Positions 17,598 to 27,313 of a stretch of DNA of 64,000 bases are shown here, piece by piece. The stretch is from Rhizobium sp. (lineage in GTDB: Bacteria; Pseudomonadota; Alphaproteobacteria; Rhizobiales; Rhizobiaceae): positions 1 through 64,000 of the forward strand of contig JAQGJP010000008.1 of NCBI GenBank assembly GCA_028290545.1, in the 5' to 3' direction. The translations under genes were made by a program, and so were the position numbers. Each line of letters begins with the position of its first letter. Position 1 is the first letter of the stretch. The notes under the pieces were generated by a model. That model was given only the letters and a program-made list of their open reading frames with translations, had not been told where the DNA came from and made no database searches.

Positions 17598-17602
17598 GCG
17601 CG

Positions 17603-18421
17603 ATGCTCGAAGGTTTCGACCCGGAAGCCGTCAGCCAGATACGCGCGCGGCTCGATCTTGTCCGGGAGCGCGGTGTCCGCATTTTGTTTGCGATCGAAAG
17701 CGGCAGCCGTGCCTGGGGCTTTCCGTCTCCGGATAGCGATTACGACTGTCGCTTCGTCTACGTCTGGCCGGTCGAGCAACATCTGGTGCTGCAGGTCCAG
17801 CGTGATGTGATCGAGTTCCCGATCGAGGGCGATATCGATGCCGGCGGCTGGGATTTGCGCAAGGCGCTCATGCTGGCGCTCAAGGGCAATGCCGTCATCC
17901 TCGAATGGGTGAAGTCGGTTTATGTCTATGAGCAGGTTGACGGCTTCCGCACCGCACTGGCAGAGGTTCTGGCCGAAATCGTTGATCCCCTTTCGGTCTC
18001 CCGGCATTATATCGGCCTTCTCAAGAAGCATATGTTCGGCGCCGCCGATGACGAAATTCGCCTGAAAAAGCTGTTCTATGCGATCCGGCCGGCGCTTTCG
18101 CTCCGCTACATGGAAGAGCGGGATTTTCGAGACCTTCCGCCGATGGATCTTCCATCCCTTCTGGACGGCGTCCGGCTGGAGCCGGATTTGTTCCAATTGA
18201 TTGGTTCCATGGTCGAAATCAAGAAAACGACGCGAGAAATGGGAACCGGACCGGTGCCCCGGTTGTTGGCTGAATATCTGGCGGAAACCCACAAGCGATA
18301 TGATACACTCGTCGACAGGATTGGCGGTGCGAACCCTGTCCCGGAAGTGGAACGAACTCGTATCGCAGAGGCTTTTTATCGGAGGACTGTGCAGGCCAAT
18401 AGCGGGTGGTCGCACAGTTAG
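17603..18421 (+). CDS. Predicted nucleotidyltransferase, RlaP/YcgL-like (polymerase beta superfamily)
   Basis: 272-residue protein of the nucleotidyltransferase family PF10127, named RlaP after members found with RNA repair ligases. The catalytic GSRAWG (residues 34-39) with DSDYD (44-48) is intact, as expected for metal-dependent nucleotidyl transfer; the rest is helical. The ATG lies 5 bp after sdhB stop (GAGCGCG in between). No RNA ligase or 2',3'-phosphatase gene is adjacent, so its substrate is unknown. It is followed by an 89-bp gap and the Omp19-like gene. Family call is firm, role open. Confidence 0.85.
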   Translation: MLEGFDPEAVSQIRARLDLVRERGVRILFAIESGSRAWGFPSPDSDYDCRFVYVWPVEQHLVLQVQRDVIEFPIEGDIDAGGWDLRKALMLALKGNAVILEWVKSVYVYEQVDGFRTALAEVLAEIVDPLSVSRHYIGLLKKHMFGAADDEIRLKKLFYAIRPALSLRYMEERDFRDLPPMDLPSLLDGVRLEPDLFQLIGSMVEIKKTTREMGTGPVPRLLAEYLAETHKRYDTLVDRIGGANPVPEVERTRIAEAFYRRTVQANSGWSHS

Positions 18422-18510
18422 TGCTTGATTAACTATATCGTCCTACGGTAATTCCGCCATATTTCCCCGGTTGTCAGTAGCTGCCGGTCACGAGTTTCAA
18501 GGAGTTGGGG

Positions 18511-19044
18511 ATGCGGATATCGCTTGCTGTCGGTGCGCTTTCAGTCGCACTCATGCTGGCCGGTTGTGCCAGCGACCGGATGGATGCAGCGGATGATCTG
18601 GCCGCGAGGCCACAGCCTCTCGAAGCGCAGCCCGTTGCGCCGGTCGAAAGCAATTCGTTGCCCGATCCGACCACGGATACCGCGGCTTTCCCGCAAAAGC
18701 CGGTGGTCGACCCGGCACTCGGCCAGAATGCGGCCACCAACGATGCCGCTGCCGCGACCGCGCTGGATGTCAAGAAAGAGCAGATGGTCGGCGGGTGGAA
18801 GGTCAATGCCGGCGGCTCCAATTGCGATATGTTCCTGACGCTGACCAATCTCGGCTCGGGCTCGCGCGGCGGCACCAAGGGCTGTGCCGGTGAACTTTCA
18901 GTGATGGGATCGTGGGAAGTGACGGGCAAGCAGGTCGTGCTGAAGGATCGCAACGGCAACACGCTGGCACGACTCTACAAGTCCGCGGAGAATCGCTTTG
19001 ACGGATCGCTCAGCTCCGGACAACCGGTCAGCCTTTCCAGATAA
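18511..19044 (+). CDS. Omp19-like lipoprotein, AprI/Inh protease-inhibitor domain
   Basis: 177-residue outer-membrane lipoprotein. The signal peptide ends in the lipobox LAGC with lipidated Cys19, followed by a Pro/Ala-rich linker to about residue 85 and a C-terminal beta-barrel inhibitor domain (about 88-177) with a paired cysteine (SNCDMFLT ... KGCAGEL) and the conserved VMGSWEV. The arrangement is that of Brucella Omp19, which inhibits proteases. ATG 18511 with GGAG six bases before is preferred to TTG 18505. It is followed by zapE, 27 bp away. Confidence 0.9.
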   Translation: MRISLAVGALSVALMLAGCASDRMDAADDLAARPQPLEAQPVAPVESNSLPDPTTDTAAFPQKPVVDPALGQNAATNDAAAATALDVKKEQMVGGWKVNAGGSNCDMFLTLTNLGSGSRGGTKGCAGELSVMGSWEVTGKQVVLKDRNGNTLARLYKSAENRFDGSLSSGQPVSLSR

Positions 19045-19071
19045 GCCGGTCTCATACGCGGATAAGGTCTG

Positions 19072-20217
19072 ATGCAACCACCTCCCGATTACTCGCAGAG
19101 CGTCGTCGAACGCCTGGAGACGATGGTTGCGGCGGGTGAAATTCAACGTGACCAGCCGCAATTTGCGATCGCTCGCAAACTAGACCACGTTCTTTCCACC
19201 CTTCGTTCCCGCAAGCCGGCAACAAAATCCTCCGTGCTTGGCTGGCTGTTTGCCGCGGGCCGGAAGGTGGGTGAGCCGGTTCGCGGCCTGTATATCCATG
19301 GCAGCGTCGGCCGCGGCAAGACCATGCTGATGGATATCCTTTACGAACTCGCGCCGGTCGAGCGCAAGCGGCGGGCGCATTTCAACGAATTCATGGCGGA
19401 TGTGCACAATCGCATCCATGCGCACCGGCAGAAGCTGAAGAACGGCGAGACCAGGCAGGCCGATCCCGTGCCGCCGGTCGCCGCAAGCCTGCATGAAGAA
19501 GCGATGCTGCTGTGCTTCGATGAGTTCACGGTCACCGATATCGCCGATGCGATGATCCTGTCGCGATTGTTCACCGAGCTATTCCGGCTGGGTTCGGTCC
19601 TGATCGCCACGTCGAACGTCGAGCCGGACAACCTCTACCGGGACGGCCTGAACCGCCAGTTGTTCCTTCCTTTCATCGACCTGCTCAAGCACCATGTCGA
19701 TATCGTTTCGCTCGATACGCCAACCGATTACCGGCTGGAAAAAACCAGAAGCCTGCCGGTCTGGCTGGTGCCGATCAGTGGCGTCAACGACACGAGGATC
19801 GAACAGGCCTGGCATGAATTGACGGCCGGTGCCAAATCCAGGCCCGAGACGATCGACATGAAGGGGCGTCAGGTCGTCGTGCCGCAAGCGGCCGCCGGTG
19901 CCGCCCGCTTCAGCTTCAAGGAGCTTTGCGAGGCGCCGTTGGGCGCGTCGGATTACATCGCGATCACAGATCGCTACAAGACCCTCGTCATCGAGCACAT
20001 CCCCATCCTTGCACCCGAAAAACGCAATGAGACCAAGCGCTTCATCAACCTTGTGGACACGCTTTACAATAGCCACACACGGCTGATCGCCTCGGCGGCG
20101 GCGATGCCCGAGGACCTGCTGCCGGTGCGTAAAGGAACGGTGGGTTTCGAGTTCGACCGGACTGTGTCGCGACTGTTTGAAATGCGCAGCGCAGAATACC
20201 TCGAAAATTGCCCCTGA
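19072..20217 (+). CDS. zapE: Cell division protein ZapE (AFG1-like ATPase)
   Basis: 381-residue AAA-type ATPase of the ZapE/AFG1/LACE1 family. Walker A is GSVGRGKT (residues 77-84) and Walker B LLCFDEF near 146. Bacterial ZapE associates with the divisome and the FtsZ ring; the mitochondrial relative AFG1 helps turnover of respiratory complex subunits, and ZapE lies beside respiratory genes here and in many alphaproteobacteria. The stop is followed by a 197-bp gap to mdh. Confidence 0.94.
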   Translation: MQPPPDYSQSVVERLETMVAAGEIQRDQPQFAIARKLDHVLSTLRSRKPATKSSVLGWLFAAGRKVGEPVRGLYIHGSVGRGKTMLMDILYELAPVERKRRAHFNEFMADVHNRIHAHRQKLKNGETRQADPVPPVAASLHEEAMLLCFDEFTVTDIADAMILSRLFTELFRLGSVLIATSNVEPDNLYRDGLNRQLFLPFIDLLKHHVDIVSLDTPTDYRLEKTRSLPVWLVPISGVNDTRIEQAWHELTAGAKSRPETIDMKGRQVVVPQAAAGAARFSFKELCEAPLGASDYIAITDRYKTLVIEHIPILAPEKRNETKRFINLVDTLYNSHTRLIASAAAMPEDLLPVRKGTVGFEFDRTVSRLFEMRSAEYLENCP

Positions 20218-20252
20218 TTTACGACAGTCGTGTTACGCATCAACAAAATTAA

Positions 20253-20268
20253 TTGACGTTTACGTAAG
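20253..20268. promoter_or_regulatory. MerR/LiuR-like box upstream of mdh
   Basis: TTGACG-TTTA-CGTAAG is a nearly symmetric 16-mer 147-162 bp upstream of mdh. It resembles the TTGACGTTTACGTAAA-type operators I recall for the MerR-family regulator LiuR of branched-chain amino acid breakdown. A related 16-mer (TTTACG-TTTT-TGTAAG) lies upstream of the cytochrome b561 gene at 31723. The regulator is inferred, not seen. Confidence 0.4.
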
Positions 20269-20402
20269 ATAATAGTGATCTAACCGATTGAATTTGCTCA
20301 CCTCATTTTTACCAGTTGAAATATTTACCTTTTGGGTCTAAGCCCTTCGCCCATCGGGACCCTGAAAGCGCAAATCAGTCTCCTGCGGTCTAATAAATGT
20401 GA

Positions 20403-21377
<975 letters not shown>

Positions 21378-21412
21378 GTCGGCTGCCGACGTCACATTGA
21401 CAGGACAAGATC

Positions 21413-22606
21413 ATGAACATTCATGAATATCAGGGCAAAGCTCTTCTGAAGGGCTTCGGTGCTCCCGTCGCCGAAGGCATTGCCATCTTTTCGGCAGATG
21501 AAGCGGAAGCTGCAGCAAAGAAGCTGCCCGGCCCGCTTTATGTGGTCAAGAGCCAGATCCATGCCGGTGGCCGCGGCAAGGGCAAGTTCAAGGAACTCGG
21601 CCCGGATTCCAAGGGCGGCGTTCGCCTCGCCAAGTCGATCGAGGACGTGGTTGCCAACGCCAAGGAAATGCTCGGCAACACGCTGGTGACCAAGCAGACA
21701 GGGCCTGCCGGCAAACAGGTCAACCGCCTCTATATCGAGGATGGTGCCGATATCGATCGCGAGCTTTATCTCTCGCTTCTGGTCGACCGTTCCGTGGGTC
21801 AGGTGTCGTTCGTCGTCTCGACCGAAGGCGGCATGGACATCGAGGCTGTTGCCCATGACACGCCCGAGAAGATCATCAATGTGGCGATTGATCCGGCTGC
21901 CGGCGTCACTAGCGCCAATCTCGCGGAACTGACCTCGGCGCTAAAGCTCGAAGGCGAAGCCAAGGCCGATGCCGAAAAGCTTTTCCCGATCCTCTACACG
22001 GCGTTTGTCGAAAAAGACATGAGCCTGCTTGAGGTCAATCCGCTGATCGTCATGAAGGATGGTCGCATGCGGGTGCTCGACGCCAAGGTGTCGTTCGACG
22101 GCAACGCGCTGTTCCGCCATCCCGACGTCGTCGAACTGCGGGACACCACCGAGGAAGACGCCAAGGAAATCGAAGCGTCCAAATACGACCTTGCCTATGT
22201 GGCTCTCGATGGCAATATCGGCTGCATGGTCAATGGGGCCGGCCTTGCCATGGCGACCATGGACATCATCAAACTCTACGGCGCGGAGCCTGCGAACTTC
22301 CTCGATGTCGGCGGCGGCGCCAACAAGGAGAAGGTGACGGCGGCCTTCAAGATCATCACCGCCGATCCGGCAGTGAAGGGCATCCTGGTCAACATCTTCG
22401 GCGGCATCATGAAATGCGATGTCATTGCCGAGGGTGTGATCGCGGCCGTCAAGGAGGTCGGACTTCAGGTTCCGCTCGTCGTCCGCCTCGAGGGCACCAA
22501 TGTCGAACTGGGCAAGAAGATCATCAACGAAAGCGGGCTGAACGTGATTTCGGCCGACGATCTCGATGACGCCGCCCAGAAGATCGTCAAGGCGGTCAAG
22601 GGCTGA
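21413..22606 (+). CDS. sucC: Succinate-CoA ligase, beta subunit
   Basis: 397-residue ATP-grasp subunit of succinyl-CoA synthetase, which makes ATP or GTP from succinyl-CoA. The N-terminal [12 protein letters not shown], the ATP-grasp core (to about residue 240) and the C-terminal CoA-ligase domain with [12 protein letters not shown] near 322 are visible. In most rhizobia sucD follows within a few bases; here a 243-bp spacer with a small open frame separates them. Confidence 0.97.
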   Translation: MNIHEYQGKALLKGFGAPVAEGIAIFSADEAEAAAKKLPGPLYVVKSQIHAGGRGKGKFKELGPDSKGGVRLAKSIEDVVANAKEMLGNTLVTKQTGPAGKQVNRLYIEDGADIDRELYLSLLVDRSVGQVSFVVSTEGGMDIEAVAHDTPEKIINVAIDPAAGVTSANLAELTSALKLEGEAKADAEKLFPILYTAFVEKDMSLLEVNPLIVMKDGRMRVLDAKVSFDGNALFRHPDVVELRDTTEEDAKEIEASKYDLAYVALDGNIGCMVNGAGLAMATMDIIKLYGAEPANFLDVGGGANKEKVTAAFKIITADPAVKGILVNIFGGIMKCDVIAEGVIAAVKEVGLQVPLVVRLEGTNVELGKKIINESGLNVISADDLDDAAQKIVKAVKG

Positions 22607-22617
22607 CGGTGAATTGA

Positions 22618-22833
22618 ATGCTGAGGGTCGTATGCGCAATCGCAATTACGGCTCTCGCCGGCTGCTGGTTCTGGTGGCTCGAAGAAGAAAGATGGTGCGA
22701 GGACTTCGAACAGAAGGCTTCACCCGCAGCCTTAACGTTCTGCGTGCCTCTTTCTCCCTTCGTCGCCTTCGGCATAGTTTTCTTCAGTGGCGCAGTGATC
22801 ATTTGGATGGTGCTTCGCAAGCGTCGAATTTAG
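22618..22833 (+). CDS. Small hypothetical membrane protein between sucC and sucD
   Basis: 71-residue open frame, 11 bp after sucC and 16 bp before sucD, on the same strand. Two hydrophobic segments are seen, at residues 1-20 (ending in WFWW) and about 41-64 (FVAFGIVFFSGAVIIWMVL), with a Glu-rich loop between them and a basic end (RKRRI): a plausible two-pass membrane protein. The ribosome-binding site is weak. I do not recognise the protein. It could be a real inserted gene or just the best frame across a spacer. Its KASPAALTFC peptide also occurs in a leftward frame at 13956-14192. Confidence 0.45.
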   Translation: MLRVVCAIAITALAGCWFWWLEEERWCEDFEQKASPAALTFCVPLSPFVAFGIVFFSGAVIIWMVLRKRRI

Positions 22834-22849
22834 AGATCGGGATTAACGC

Positions 22850-23752
22850 ATGTCCATTCTCATCAATAAAGACACCAAGATCCTGGTTCAGGGTTTGACC
22901 GGCAAGACCGGCACGTTCCACACCGAGCAGGCGCTCGCCTACCACGGCACCAAGATGGTCGGCGGTATCCACCCCAAGAAGGGTGGCGAGACCTGGACCG
23001 GCGCCAAGGGCGAACAGTTGCCGATCTTCGCGACAGTGGCTGAAGGCCGCGACGCGACGGGCGCTGGCGCATCGGTGATCTATGTGCCGCCGGCAGGCGC
23101 CGCTGAAGCCATTATTGAGGCGATCGATGCGGAGATCCCGCTGATCGTCTGCATCACCGAAGGCATTCCGGTCGCCGACATGATCAAGGTCAAGGCGAGG
23201 CTCGACGCGTCGACGTCGCGGCTGATCGGCCCGAACTGCCCCGGCGTGATGACGCCGGACGAATGCAAGATCGGTATCATGCCCGGCAACATCTTCAAAA
23301 AGGGTTCGGTCGGGGTTCTTTCCCGCTCCGGAACACTTACATATGAAGCGGTGTTCCAGACCACCAACGAAGGCCTCGGCCAGACCACGGCCGTCGGCAT
23401 CGGCGGCGACCCGGTCAAGGGTACCGAATTCATCGATATCCTCGAAATGTTCCTTGCCGACGACGAAACCAAGTCGATCATCATGATCGGCGAGATCGGC
23501 GGTTCGGCCGAGGAAGATGCGGCACAGTTCATCAAGGACGAAGCCAAGCGCGGCCGTTCCAAGCCGATGGTCGGCTTCATCGCCGGCCGCACGGCACCTG
23601 CCGGCCGCACCATGGGCCATGCCGGCGCGGTGATTTCCGGCGGCAAGGGCGGTGCGGAAGACAAGATCGCGGCGATGGAAGCGGCAGGCATCCGCGTGTC
23701 GCCGTCGCCCGCACGCCTTGGAAAAACCTTGGTCGAAGTGCTCAAGGGCTGA
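22850..23752 (+). CDS. sucD: Succinate-CoA ligase, alpha subunit
   Basis: 300-residue subunit that binds CoA and carries the phosphorylated histidine. The CoA-binding Rossmann part starts with [13 protein letters not shown] near residue 11, the LIGPNCPG motif is near 125, and the active-site His is in [11 protein letters not shown] near 250. The gene is intact, and a conserved ending ([13 protein letters not shown]) supports the full length. A 161-bp spacer with two hairpins leads to sucA. Confidence 0.97.
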   Translation: MSILINKDTKILVQGLTGKTGTFHTEQALAYHGTKMVGGIHPKKGGETWTGAKGEQLPIFATVAEGRDATGAGASVIYVPPAGAAEAIIEAIDAEIPLIVCITEGIPVADMIKVKARLDASTSRLIGPNCPGVMTPDECKIGIMPGNIFKKGSVGVLSRSGTLTYEAVFQTTNEGLGQTTAVGIGGDPVKGTEFIDILEMFLADDETKSIIMIGEIGGSAEEDAAQFIKDEAKRGRSKPMVGFIAGRTAPAGRTMGHAGAVISGGKGGAEDKIAAMEAAGIRVSPSPARLGKTLVEVLKG

Positions 23753-23766
23753 ACGAAAAAACAGGT

Positions 23767-23818
23767 GGAGGCGATCCTCGCCCCCGCCTCTGAAAGCTTT
23801 GCCGGCCGATCCGGCAAA
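23767..23818 (+). other. Tandem hairpins between sucD and sucA
   Basis: Two stem-loops lie in the spacer: GAGGCG (23768-23773) with CGCCTC (23785-23790), and the stronger TTTGCCGG (23798-23805) with CCGGCAAA (23811-23818) around a 5-base loop. No T tract follows, so they are more likely RNA processing or stability elements than terminators. Confidence 0.5.
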
Positions 23819-23913
23819 TATAACGCGGCGTCCCGGAAGTGTTCGCGGTTTCGGGACAGGCGTCGCGAAAACATGATGACAAGGAGGCGGAGAAGGCTCT
23901 CCGCATTGGAAAT

Positions 23914-26898
23914 ATGGCAAGGCAAGAGGCCAATCAGCAGTTCTCGGCGACATCGTTCCTCGACGGCGCCAATGCGCATTACATCGAGCAGCTCCATGCG
24001 CGCTACCAGGACGATCCGTCGTCGCTGACGCAGGAATGGCAGGATTTCTTCAAGGCGCTTGAGGACAATCCGGCCGATGTGTCCAAGGCTGCGAAGGGCG
24101 CCTCCTGGCAGCAGAAGAACTGGCCGGTGCCGGCCAATGGCGAACTCGTCAATGCGCTCGACGGTGACTGGCCGGCGATCGAAAAGGTCGTCGCCAGGAA
24201 AATCGAAGCCAAGGCCGTGGTGGCCGAGACGCCGCAGAGTCCGGAGCAGATCGAGCTCGCGGCACGCGATTCCGTCCGCGCTATCATGATGATCCGGGCC
24301 TATCGCATGCGCGGCCATCTGCATGCCAATCTCGACCCGCTCAAGATTGCCGCCCCGGTCGAGGATTATCACGAGCTGTCGCCGTCCAACTATGGCTTCC
24401 AGCCCGAGGATTACGATCGCAAGATCTTCATCGACAATGTGCTCGGCCTCGAATACGCGACCGTGCGCGAGATGCTTGAAATCCTTGAGCGCACCTATTG
24501 CTCGACGCTCGGTTTCGAATTCATGCACATCTCCGATCCGGAAGCCAAGCAATGGCTGCAGGAGCGTATCGAAGGTCCGGACAAGGGCGTCGAGTTCACG
24601 CCCAACGGCAAGAAGGCCATTCTCTCCAAACTGATCGAGGCCGAAGGTTTCGAACAGTTCATCGACGTCAAGTACAAGGGCACCAAGCGTTTCGGCATCG
24701 ACGGCGGCGAGTCGCTGATCCCGGCGATGGAGCAGATCATCAAGCGTGGCGGCCAGGACGGGCTACAGGAAGTCGTGGTCGGTATGGCTCATCGCGGCCG
24801 CCTCAACGTGCTGACCAATGTCATGCACAAGCCACACCGCGCTGTGTTCCACGAGTTCAAGGGCGGTTCCTACGCGCCTGACGATGTCGAAGGTTCGGGC
24901 GACGTCAAGTACCATCTCGGTGCCTCGTCGGACCGCGAGTTCGACGGCAACAAGGTGCATCTGTCACTGACAGCCAATCCGTCGCATCTGGAAATCGTCG
25001 ATCCTGTCGTCATGGGCAAGGCGCGCGCCAAGCAGGACCAGCTCGCCACCCAGTGGGATGGCGACGTGATCCCGCTCAAGGAACGCGCCAAGGTCATGCC
25101 GCTGCTGCTGCACGGCGACGCGGCGTTCGCCGGCCAGGGCGTGATTGCCGAAATCCTCGGCCTGTCCGGCCTGCGCGGCCATCGCGTTGCCGGCACGATG
25201 CATATCATCATCAACAACCAGATCGGCTTCACCACCAATCCGGCCTTCTCGCGTTCGTCGCCGTATCCGTCCGACGTCGCCAAGATGATCGAGGCGCCGA
25301 TCTTCCACGTCAATGGCGACGATCCGGAAGCCGTGGTCTATGCAGCCAAGATCGCCACCGAATTCCGGATGAAGTTCTACAAGCCTGTCGTCATCGATAT
25401 GTTCTGCTATCGCCGCTTCGGTCACAACGAGGGCGACGAACCTTCGTTCACGCAGCCGAAGATGTACAAGGTCATCCGTTCGCACAAGACTGTGGTGCAG
25501 CTTTATGGCGAGCGCCTGATCGCCGAGGGCCTGATCACCCAGGGCGAACTCGAAAAGATGAAGGCCGACTGGCGCGCCCATCTCGAACAGGAATTCGAAG
25601 CCGGCCAGGCCTACAAGCCCAACAAGGCCGACTGGCTGGACGGCGTCTGGTCCGGCCTGCGCACCGCCGACAATGCCGACGAACAGCGCCGCGGCAAGAC
25701 AGCCGTGCCGATGAAGTCGCTCAAGGAAATCGGCAAGAAGCTCTCGGAAATCCCCGAGGGTTTCAAGGCGCACAAGACCATCCAGCGTTTCATGGAAAAC
25801 CGTTCGCAGATGGTGCAGACCGGCGAAGGGCTCGACTGGGCGACGGCGGAAGCCTTCGCGTTCGGCTCGCTCTGCCTCGATGGCCACAAGATCCGCCTGT
25901 CGGGCCAGGATTGCGAACGCGGCACGTTCTCGCAGAGGCATTCGGTGCTCTACGATCAGGAGACCGAGGATCGCTATATCCCGCTTGCCAACCTGTCGCC
26001 GACCCAGGCGAGATTCGAAGTCATCAATTCGATGCTTTCGGAAGAAGCGGTGCTTGGCTTCGAATACGGCTATTCGCTGGCGAGGCCGAATGCGTTGACG
26101 CTCTGGGAAGCGCAGTTCGGCGATTTCGCCAACGGCGCCCAGGTGGTGTTCGACCAGTTCATCTCGTCGGGCGAGCGCAAGTGGCTGCGCATGTCCGGCC
26201 TCGTCTGCCTTCTGCCGCACGGCTATGAAGGCCAGGGCCCGGAACATTCGTCGGCTCGCCTCGAACGCTTCCTGCAAATGTGCGCGGAAGACAATATGCA
26301 GGTAGCCAACTGCACGACGCCGGCTAACTATTTCCACATCCTGCGCCGGCAGATGAAGCGCGATTTTCGCAAGCCGCTGATCCTGATGACGCCGAAGTCG
26401 CTGCTGCGTCACAAGCGGGCCGTGTCGTCGCTGTCGGAACTGGCCGGCGAATCCTCGTTCCACCGTCTCCTCTGGGACGACGCGGAAGTGATCAAGGACG
26501 GACCGATCAAACTGCAGAAGGATGCCAAGATCCGTCGCGTGGTGATGTGCACCGGTAAGGTCTATTTCGATCTTCTGGAAGAGCGCGAAAAGCGCGGCAT
26601 AGACGATGTCTACCTGCTGCGCGTCGAGCAACTCTATCCGTTCCCGGCCAAGGCGCTGATCAACGAACTCTCCCGCTTCCGCCATGCGGAAATGGTCTGG
26701 TGCCAGGAAGAGCCGAAGAACATGGGCGCCTGGTCGTTCATCGATCCGTATCTCGAATGGGTGCTGGCGCATATCGACGCCAAGTACCAGCGCGTCCGCT
26801 ACACCGGCCGTCCGGCTGCCGCCTCAACGGCGACAGGCCTGATGTCCAAGCATCTGGCGCAGCTGGCGGCCTTCCTCGAAGACGCGCTCGGCAGCTGA
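23914..26898 (+). CDS. sucA: 2-oxoglutarate dehydrogenase E1 component
   Basis: 994-residue thiamine diphosphate-dependent E1 that decarboxylates 2-oxoglutarate and passes the succinyl group to the E2 lipoyl arm. The N-terminal E2-binding helix region (SFLDGANAHYIEQLHARY) opens the protein, HRGRLNVLTNVM is near residue 292, the thiamine-binding GDD motif near 468 and the transketolase-like C-terminal half with HGYEGQGPEHSSAR near 770. The frame is open 25 codons upstream; ATG 23914 gives the usual start. The gene is about 415 bp upstream of sucB, with a YciI gene between. Confidence 0.97.
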   Translation: MARQEANQQFSATSFLDGANAHYIEQLHARYQDDPSSLTQEWQDFFKALEDNPADVSKAAKGASWQQKNWPVPANGELVNALDGDWPAIEKVVARKIEAKAVVAETPQSPEQIELAARDSVRAIMMIRAYRMRGHLHANLDPLKIAAPVEDYHELSPSNYGFQPEDYDRKIFIDNVLGLEYATVREMLEILERTYCSTLGFEFMHISDPEAKQWLQERIEGPDKGVEFTPNGKKAILSKLIEAEGFEQFIDVKYKGTKRFGIDGGESLIPAMEQIIKRGGQDGLQEVVVGMAHRGRLNVLTNVMHKPHRAVFHEFKGGSYAPDDVEGSGDVKYHLGASSDREFDGNKVHLSLTANPSHLEIVDPVVMGKARAKQDQLATQWDGDVIPLKERAKVMPLLLHGDAAFAGQGVIAEILGLSGLRGHRVAGTMHIIINNQIGFTTNPAFSRSSPYPSDVAKMIEAPIFHVNGDDPEAVVYAAKIATEFRMKFYKPVVIDMFCYRRFGHNEGDEPSFTQPKMYKVIRSHKTVVQLYGERLIAEGLITQGELEKMKADWRAHLEQEFEAGQAYKPNKADWLDGVWSGLRTADNADEQRRGKTAVPMKSLKEIGKKLSEIPEGFKAHKTIQRFMENRSQMVQTGEGLDWATAEAFAFGSLCLDGHKIRLSGQDCERGTFSQRHSVLYDQETEDRYIPLANLSPTQARFEVINSMLSEEAVLGFEYGYSLARPNALTLWEAQFGDFANGAQVVFDQFISSGERKWLRMSGLVCLLPHGYEGQGPEHSSARLERFLQMCAEDNMQVANCTTPANYFHILRRQMKRDFRKPLILMTPKSLLRHKRAVSSLSELAGESSFHRLLWDDAEVIKDGPIKLQKDAKIRRVVMCTGKVYFDLLEEREKRGIDDVYLLRVEQLYPFPAKALINELSRFRHAEMVWCQEEPKNMGAWSFIDPYLEWVLAHIDAKYQRVRYTGRPAAASTATGLMSKHLAQLAAFLEDALGS

Positions 26899-26908
26899 GG
26901 GTCAGGCG

Positions 26909-27220
26909 ATGGGCTATTATCACCTGAAGCTCCTCTCCCCCCGGGCGACCTTCCCGTTCGACATGAACGAGCGGGAAAAGCAAGCCATGACCGAACATTC
27001 GCACTACTGGCAACGGCTCGCCGAGAAACACCGCGCCGTTGTCGTCGGCCCGGTTTTCGATCCCAAGGGGGCTTATGGCATGGCGATCGTGGAAACTGAA
27101 AACGAAGCTGAAGCCGAGGCGCTGGCTTCGGCAGATCCGGTCATCACCGCGTCGCTGGGTTTCCGTTATGAAGTGTCACCCATGCCTTCGCTGATTATCC
27201 GCGATATCGACGATCTCTAG
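26909..27220 (+). CDS. YciI family protein (first of three in the window)
   Basis: 103-residue ferredoxin-like alpha/beta protein of the YCII family. It begins GYYHLKLLSP and has the family His (EHSHYWQRL, His near 32) and a conserved Asp/Gly region (VVVGPVFDPKGAYGM). Family members bind small ligands or act as decarboxylase-like enzymes. It starts 10 bp after sucA and is probably carried on the suc transcript. The function here is unknown. Confidence 0.82.
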   Translation: MGYYHLKLLSPRATFPFDMNEREKQAMTEHSHYWQRLAEKHRAVVVGPVFDPKGAYGMAIVETENEAEAEALASADPVITASLGFRYEVSPMPSLIIRDIDDL

Positions 27221-27269
27221 AGCAAAGGACGTTCAGCTGCAGAACGATCATTTGAACGCCCTTTGCTCT
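27219..27269. repeat. Palindromic element between yciI and sucB
   Basis: Two 17-bp arms (27219-27235 and 27253-27269) match at 16 of 17 positions around a 17-base centre; the outer part is AGAGCAAAGG / CCTTTGCTCT. It overlaps the YciI stop. This is the type of small dispersed inverted repeat, beginning near CTAGAGC, that is common between genes in Rhizobiaceae. It may modulate mRNA levels ahead of sucB. Confidence 0.6.
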
Positions 27270-27313
27270 GAACCAAACGACCAAACGCAATTCAACATTC
27301 AGGACTTCAAACA

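Noticed and set aside
23839-23913. 25-codon N-terminal extension of SucA
   Set aside because: Not like any E1 N-terminus; family start is MARQEANQQFS.
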